Below, piece by piece: positions 58,801-64,000 of a DNA stretch of 64,000 nt. Position 1 is the first letter of the stretch. Every line of letters starts with the position of its first letter. Origin of the DNA: Tetragonia tetragonoides. Taxonomy: Eukaryota; Streptophyta; Magnoliopsida; Caryophyllales; Aizoaceae. The stretch covers positions 4,315,501-4,379,500 of the forward strand of contig CM076142.1 in the NCBI GenBank assembly GCA_038025085.1, in the 5' to 3' direction. A model generated the notes under the pieces. It was not told where the DNA came from. It saw only the letters and a program-made list of their open reading frames with translations, and ran no database searches. The translations under genes were made by a program, and so were the position numbers.

Positions 58801-61800
58801 TGGGGCATCATGTGTCTTCTAGGGTCACCATAGAGCCCAGAGAAGTTTGGGAAAATATCTCAACCGAGCCCCAGAAAGCAAAGATCGAAGGATATAATCC
58901 ACGGTTTTGAGTACTGACCATGGCTCCACCTTGTGCCACCAAACCTAGTCTCAAGCCCTCTCTAGTATTATAGTGAGGTGTCATAATTTTTCCCAATTTT
59001 TTTTTGAAGGGATTTGCAAATTTTATTTGAAAGTTTTTCTATTTTGTTTCCCATTTACTTGGTATTTTTTTTAATATTTTTTTAAAAAAAATCAAATTAA
59101 ATAGCTGCCTTATGTGAATTTTTTTTTTTAAAAAAAATCTTTTCCTAAAGCTTAATAATAAACCACAAAAGTTTGGAGTGAAACTTTTGGAAAATAATTC
59201 TCCCCCTGTCAGAACCACTAAACCTCATAAGACTCTTTAGGGGTAGGTGCTTGAGAGAGGGCTTATGGACAAAAGGAAGGCAAGCGACGCGACATGACAT
59301 GAAGCGCCTACCAAGCGCCGAGTCGTGCGCCATCATTGTCGGATACCCACAAATATCATTATGAATTTTTTTTTGCCCGTGTATTTTTAGTTGCATCAAC
59401 GGGAACTTATGACTCTTCGGTAGATAACACCACTAGATAAGATTGTGCAATTATGAAAATGCACGTTTTTTGCATCTTAATAAGAATAAGTTTTAAGGGT
59501 TATGATGTGTGAAAACGTTGTCAAATGCACGGTCAATCTCATGTTCTCAAATATTTCAGATACTTGTTTCTCGATTTCGTGTTATATCAAGAACAATGAT
59601 TTTATTCTGTAATATGATTGTATAAAGTGCTATTGTTATATATCATAGCTAGCTTGCCAATAAATTGAACGCTAACAATATAAACAAAACTAATAAATAT
59701 AAATAAATCAAAAGTCATTGTGTCGAGTTTGTAGGATGCATATAACTCCTTTTTTAAAATGAATTAATATCTAATTTGTTTTCATGGATGCATATACTCC
59801 TTTTCTAAATGAATTAATATCTAATTTGTTTTCATGGATGCATATAACTCCTTTTCTAAATGAATTAATATCTAATTTGTTTTCATGGATTGACGATTTT
59901 ATTAGGATGATAATAAGATTCTCTTATCAGAAATATTTTTATGCTAATATTTCTTATATACTTTTCTATGAGAAAAAAAAAAATAATCTTATTATTTAAT
60001 ATTTTTAGATTGTAGTTTAAAATAGGTTAACAAGTGTGCACGGGACATACATCTAGTTAATCATAAGTATACTTGAACTCTAATTGCTTCATTCATGAAC
60101 CAAATCAATCATGATACATCATCAGTGCTGCTGCCGCCAAACTTTTTCTCTGCCAGAAGTTGTTTTCGCAATCTGCTAGATTCATGGGCCCTATGTTCAA
60201 GATGTATTAAAGACTGCTCCTGTGTTTGTGATATATTTCTGCTTTTTTTCGGTGGGGAATGACAGATACAACCCTTCCATCCTTGTGCCTATGAGTAGTT
60301 ATGATATAATTGGTTACAAGTGTTTTATTTTGACTTGGTCATTTCCAATATTTAGTCTTGAGCATAAGTTGTGTAGCTCAATGGTACACCTCCAATTTCA
60401 AGGTCAGGGGTTCAAAGTCCATGACCCTCAATTCTAGGATCGAGGGAGGTAGGGCCAGCTTTCTTGCCTTATCAGAAGAAAAATAAAATTCTAATCTTTA
60501 GTCTCTCATTCCATATTCCGTCATTCTGGGTTTTAGTAACTGTCAAGGTCTGGACATCTAGTAGTGACATGCTTCTGAAGAAGCCCTTTTGGAATGAGAA
60601 AAATAAGATAAAACCAAAGCTGGGGGTGATTCATACTGTCTAAGAGTCGTAAGAGAGGCTTATATTAATGGGTTTGTGAAGGCCAAGAGAGAACCTATAT
60701 CTCCCTACTTTCTGGTTCCTTTAGAATGAAATCTAAGAAAGGCAAGCAGGGCTCTAACTTGTAGCTCACTTTTGCCAAGGATTCCTGATTCTAGTATTTA
60801 GGGTTGTTGTGTGTTCTGGGATCTAGCAAGCAAGATAAAATGAGCTACTGTGAGCAGTGCAGACTTGTTATAATTATAATATAATACCTGCAAAGTTACT
60901 GAGAACAACTCTTAGTGAGAGAAGACCTGCCTTGGGTAGCTGTTTTTATTTCAAGCTGCATAAATGTCTACATTATATGTTCAACGAAGGTTAGCTAAAA
61001 TGATATGATGAAATTATAATTGTTCTAAATCAGCTGCATTAACCTTCATTTTGTTTAAAGCTTGAAGTTGGCTATGGTTGAGCACATATTTTCTTCACTG
61101 TATTTCCACAATTATACCCATTTTGCTTTAACGTTAATTTTTGTTCATGCTGCAAATGTATATAAATGTAGGCCCTGAAGTTGACCGTTTGGCTGCAATG
61201 GCTGGAAAGTACAAGGTCTTTTTGGTAATGGGTGTAATAGAACGAGATGGATACACACTGTACTGTACAGTTTTGTTTTTCGATTCTCATGGACATTACC
61301 TTGGGAAACATCGAAAAATCATGCCAACAGCGCTCGAGCGTATAATCTGGGGATTTGGGGATGGATCTACTATTCCAGTTTTTGAGACCCCAATTGGAAA
61401 GATTGGAGCTGCCATATGTTGGGAGAACAGAATGCCACTTTTGCGGATGGCAATGTATGCTAAAGGTTAGCCACATTGAAGTTGTACTTTTTATTTGCTT
61501 TCTCAAAATCAGCTGATGCAATCCATAAAAAAAATGAATAAAATAAATTGAATGAAATAGAAAAGCAGTTTGGGACTACTTATTTGTTTCATTTAACACA
61601 AGATTGAACTGGAGTTGGTTGAATGGCGATGGATACTACATTACTTGGACTTGGCAATAATTTTTGGACTCAGACCTGCCCATATTCTGAAGATTTGGGT
61701 AGTTTTGGGACCGAATTGAACTGTCAAGTTTCCATACCCATGTCTGAGTTTCAAGATTTTAACTTGGGGACTGAGACCAAACGAGGGGTCCAAGTAGAAT

Positions 61801-63467
61801 AAATATATATCGTCTTTGATGCTTCATTCAGTTTACTATTCTGAAAGATCTTGATATGGAAATCCTTAAATTCTTCAATAATCAAGAATCACATGATGTT
61901 TCTTGTTTAGATAGTTGTTTGCTCTCAAGGCATTTAGTGATCAATTATGCATAACAGCCAAATATATGCTACTTTCAGAGATCTACAAACAGCAGTTGTA
62001 TTTTCTATTGTTTATATTTTATACTTGTCCAGTTACTTTGTCCTTTACATTGTTACAAGAACCTAACTGGATAGACCTCATGTTTTTAGGTGTTGAAATA
62101 TATTGTGCTCCGACAGCTGATTCGAGGGAGGTTTGGCAGGCATCAATGACCCATATTGCTCTTGAGGGAGGATGTTTTGTTTTGTCAGCCAACCAGTTCT
62201 GTCGAAGGAAAGATTATCCTCCACCCCCTGAATACATGTTTTCTGGAACAGAGGATGATCTCAGCCCTGAATCTGTTGTATGTGCTGGTGGCAGTGCCAT
62301 TATATCACCGTCAGGGACTGTTCTGGCTGGACCAAATTATGACGGGGAAGCGCTCATCTCAGCTGATCTAGGTATGTTTTAACTTTTGCAACACTAGTTT
62401 GCTTTTAGTTTTTTTTCTTCTTTTTGGTAAATGGTCATCATAGGAGGATATATAAAGACCATTATAGAGTTTCGGCCAATTATTAAGACTTGTTAGGAGT
62501 TCACCTTGAGAGGAGGTCTCTTAACTTTTCTTTCTCTTCTTATCTTCAATCGGGTGATCTGAAGACCATTATAAATGTTCAAACCTTCAATCATCTACAT
62601 GTATCCAACAAATAGCATCATCAACATCATTCTCAACTTCAATATATCATTATACTCTCTAATACCATCTATCATACTCCCTCTAAAAAAATAAAAAAAG
62701 AACATCTATAATACTGTTTTTTTACATTTTCTATTAGGCAGAAAACTATGAAGTATTGGATAACTTACAAGCTTCATTACTTTTATCATATGTCGCGTAC
62801 TTATCCTAAATATTTATTTTGCGCCCTCTGTTTTGTAATGTAAGTGATTTATTTTGGTTTCAAAATACAACTCATGTTATGAAACAATGAAGTTCTTATG
62901 CGGTTTTTCAATATTTACCTTTGCTATTAATGTAGATTCAAACTTTTAAGTATTTAAGCTGATTTTCTAGAAAAATTATTAAGCCAAGAAGCCTGTATTT
63001 TTTTTTCTTCTCCCTTCCTTACCTAAATCCAAAATTTCTTAATCCATGTGCCACAGCCCACAAGCCCACAACCTGTATCTGGACATGTCTGTTATTGTGT
63101 CTGTATCCCTAATGGTGTGTATGGGTTGGAGCCTTCTAGATTTTGCTCTAGCACCTGTTTTGCTCTTGGCATGGCATGTTTGTTTAGCACTTTTTGCGTT
63201 TTGTTTTGTCACCTTTAAGATGATTTTCTCTATTCTGAGAGGAATTCCGCATACATTTACATGATTTTATTAGCTAATATCTGGTGACCTGATTGATTGT
63301 TTGTAGATTTGGGAGAGGTAGCACGTGCAAAGTTTGATTTTGATGTGGTTGGTCATTATTCTAGACCTGAGATACTTAGCTTGACTGTCAGGGACCATCC
63401 TACAGCCCCTGTTACATTCACATCAGACTCTGAAAAAACTGAGAGATCTGAAGGCCTTCACAGATAG
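49840..63467 (+). CDS. NIT4: NIT4-type nitrilase (beta-cyanoalanine nitrilase/hydratase)
   Basis: Exons 49840-49981, 52339-52518, 61172-61465, 62090-62371 and 63307-63467 give 352 residues; all introns are phase 1 with GT-AG ends. The catalytic triad of the nitrilase superfamily is present: Glu69 in [12 protein letters not shown], Lys156 in GKHRKIMPT, Cys190 in [13 protein letters not shown]. The signatures [47 protein letters not shown] and [15 protein letters not shown] are those of plant NIT4. NIT4 converts beta-cyano-L-alanine, formed when cyanide from ethylene synthesis is detoxified, to Asn, Asp and ammonia. Length matches the family. Intron 2 is 8.65 kb and full of tandem repeats; intron 1 (2.36 kb) holds a foldback MITE. 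The ATG at 49840 follows a CT-rich leader, and the N-terminal ~30 residues are poorly conserved, as usual. Confidence 0.96.
50118..50392. repeat. ~98-bp tandem repeat in NIT4 intron 1
   Basis: Nearly three copies of a unit with CTTTTCATTCCGCAATTTTTG, GGTTACAT and TTCATCAAGCTA. Copies differ by a few substitutions and a short indel. Confidence 0.88.
51748..52043. mobile_element. Tourist/PIF-Harbinger-like foldback MITE in NIT4 intron 1
   Basis: The 290-bp element 51751-52040 is flanked by TTA on both sides. Arms of ~115 bp are inverted copies: the left has GGGGTGTTTACCAAACT and CAGCTTCTTAGAAGC, the right reversed has GGGGTGTTTGGCCAAACT and CAGCTTCTTAGAAGC, with a ~60-nt loop. TTA duplication and GGGTGTTTGG ends fit Tourist-like MITEs. 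Confidence 0.85.
53160..53640. other. GC-rich insert in NIT4 intron 2, origin unknown
   Basis: Composition changes sharply from the AT-rich intron. It ends in a strong hairpin, CCCGCTAGC..GGGCTAGCGGG near 53550-53573. A 78-codon open frame (53188-53424) has no recognisable domain. It may be a captured fragment or part of a transposon; a Helitron-like end was considered, but a CTRR terminus is not clear. Confidence 0.35.
53693..54240. repeat. Minisatellite built on GCCCATGACCCATGACGC
   Basis: Variable-length units (about 30-45 bp) made from three words: GCCCATGACCCATGACG, CAGCAACGC or CAGCAGCGC, and CTTGTCC. They recur across 550 bp on the plus strand. The long [14 protein letters not shown] frames on the minus strand arise from this repeat and are not genes. 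Confidence 0.88.
54241..58930. repeat. GC-rich satellite-like array, ~315-bp unit, in NIT4 intron 2
   Basis: A unit with ordered landmarks recurs: AAGGCTATAATCCA, GAACGAAGGTGGATATTTT, CACCACATCGCACGGGACACC, GACATGGGAGGCC, GGTTATCGGGTCC, GGCTTGGACGGGTGTTTTAC, GATGACCTTCC, GGGTCACGATAGA and AGTTTGGGCAAAAACGACA. The CACATC landmark is seen near 54381, 54619, 54915, 55516, 55828, 56152, 56610, 56931, 57243, 58343 and 58638, mostly 295-325 bp apart. So about 12-13 units are present, some truncated, and one is split by a LINE fragment. Copies are diverged by many substitutions and indels. Confidence 0.92.
57430..58226 (+). mobile_element. LINE 3' fragment inserted in the satellite array
   Basis: Carries the plant LINE zf-RVT region on the plus strand: [20 protein letters not shown], then [22 protein letters not shown] and, in other frames, the [12 protein letters not shown] and SFWS parts. 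It ends in TTTTTTTTTATCTAATAAAAA. Satellite homology stops at about 57430 and resumes at about 58226 (AAGTTTGGGTAGAAACGAC), so this interrupts one unit. The frame is broken; it is inactive. Confidence 0.82.
59738..59890. repeat. ~51-bp tandem repeat, three copies
   Basis: GATGCATATAACTCCTTTT.TAAATGAATTAATATCTAATTTGTTTTCATG repeated three times with one or two changes per copy, in NIT4 intron 2. Confidence 0.9.
60365..60492 (+). mobile_element. tRNA-derived SINE remnant in NIT4 intron 2
   Basis: A-box TAGCTCAATGG at 60374-60384 and B-box-like GGTTCAAAGTCC at 60409-60420, 25 bp apart, in a tRNA-like arrangement. It ends in an A-rich AGAAGAAAAATAAAATT. No clear target duplication was found, and the cloverleaf is not a plausible functional tRNA. 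Confidence 0.5.
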
Positions 63468-63831
63468 ACGCGAGTTCATCAGCCAATTGGGAAACACTGG
63501 CGGATATTATAAATCTGGGTAGGTAGATTATGGGACTTTAACCTTATGTGTCGAAAATTGTAACCGTTGTTAACTTATTACTTGTACATTCATCTCACCG
63601 TCTGTTGATAAGTTTTCACAAAATGTTGTAGGGGTTGATAAGACATTTATTTCTGTACATAGTTCTAATCATTCAGCAAAGATTGTGTCACTTCGTAGTT
63701 GTATTCTTGTGTTATCTACGACCTGGGTATTTACCAGGGGAAATCTGAATTATGGAAGTGAGAATTTTATGTTGTGTGGTCTTTAGATAGATTAAATGTT
63801 ACTAGTACGTTTCATTTTATATTTTCTTAGG
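63468..63831 (+). other. NIT4 3' flank
   Basis: AT-rich, presumably contains the 3' UTR and polyadenylation signals; no gene. Confidence 0.5.
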
Positions 63832-64000
63832 TGTTGGGGAAAGCACACAAATACACAAGCGGAAGCAACAAAGACTTTTTCCCCGGTTGTGATGCAAAGA
63901 TGAGCAATAACCAATTCAAGCAACCAAACAATATTGAACCAAAATGACAGCAGCAAATGGAACTATAAATCAGCCCAAAAACAGTAAATAAACAAGGAGA
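63832..64000 (-). mobile_element. Partial copia-type LTR at the window edge
   Basis: Begins TGTTGGGGAAAGCACACAAA and continues with AGCGGAAGCAACAAAG and TTTTTCCCC, similar in layout to the solo LTR at 12828 (TGTTGGGGGAAAAAC). It runs off the right edge, so neither its far end nor a target duplication can be seen. Minus orientation by analogy. Confidence 0.5.

Noticed and set aside
60365..60440. Functional tRNA gene
   Set aside because: A- and B-box-like motifs are present, but the sequence does not fold to a credible cloverleaf and has an A-rich SINE tail.

Overview
This is a piece of a nuclear plant genome, almost certainly a eudicot. Spliced genes have GT-AG introns, and there are plant-specific families (a NAC transcription factor, a NIT4-type nitrilase, SDR110C-like dehydrogenases). 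Ty1-copia, LINE, SINE, hAT-like, MULE-like and Tourist-like elements fill the gaps. Paralogue sequences give only a weak impression of Caryophyllales, and I would not name a species.

Layout. (1) 1586-5287, minus: a two-exon gene for a small membrane-anchored coiled-coil protein of unknown function. (2) 6690-32848, minus: a tandem array of short-chain dehydrogenase/reductase (SDR) genes. Four copies look intact (S1 6885-8113, S7 18520-19685, S8 26338-27516, S10 31194-32848), five are broken (S2, S4, S5, S6, S9) and two are 3' fragments (6690-6840, 11108-11315). Every copy has the same design: a 35-38 nt first exon, one phase-2 intron, and a large second exon carrying the whole catalytic domain. 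(3) 33346-37272, minus: a membrane-tethered NAC transcription factor. (4) 37273-49839: gene-poor DNA with an old ~5 kb LTR element (TSD CTTTT) that holds a nested LINE piece and a MULE-like MITE, and a minisatellite at 46700-47470. (5) 49840-63467, plus: a complete five-exon NIT4-type nitrilase gene. Its 8.65 kb second intron holds a minisatellite and a GC-rich array of ~315 bp tandem repeats. (6) 63832-64000: the edge of another copia LTR.

The SDR array is the main interest. Duplication carried introns, promoters and intergenic DNA along with the genes, so neighbouring copies act as natural empty sites that confirm later insertions (SINE in S2, solo LTR at S4). Three LTR elements (solo LTR at S4, solo LTR at S5, full copia at S7) lie 78-89 bp upstream of the start codon of three different copies. 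Upstream of six copies there is a recognisable conserved noncoding block. Frameshifts in the broken copies cluster in the variable substrate-loop region.

The intact SDRs should be NAD(H)-dependent alcohol/ketone oxidoreductases of specialised or hormone metabolism; the substrate cannot be read from sequence. NIT4 should detoxify beta-cyanoalanine. The NAC should be released from a membrane to act in the nucleus. Nothing suggests that these three loci act in one pathway.
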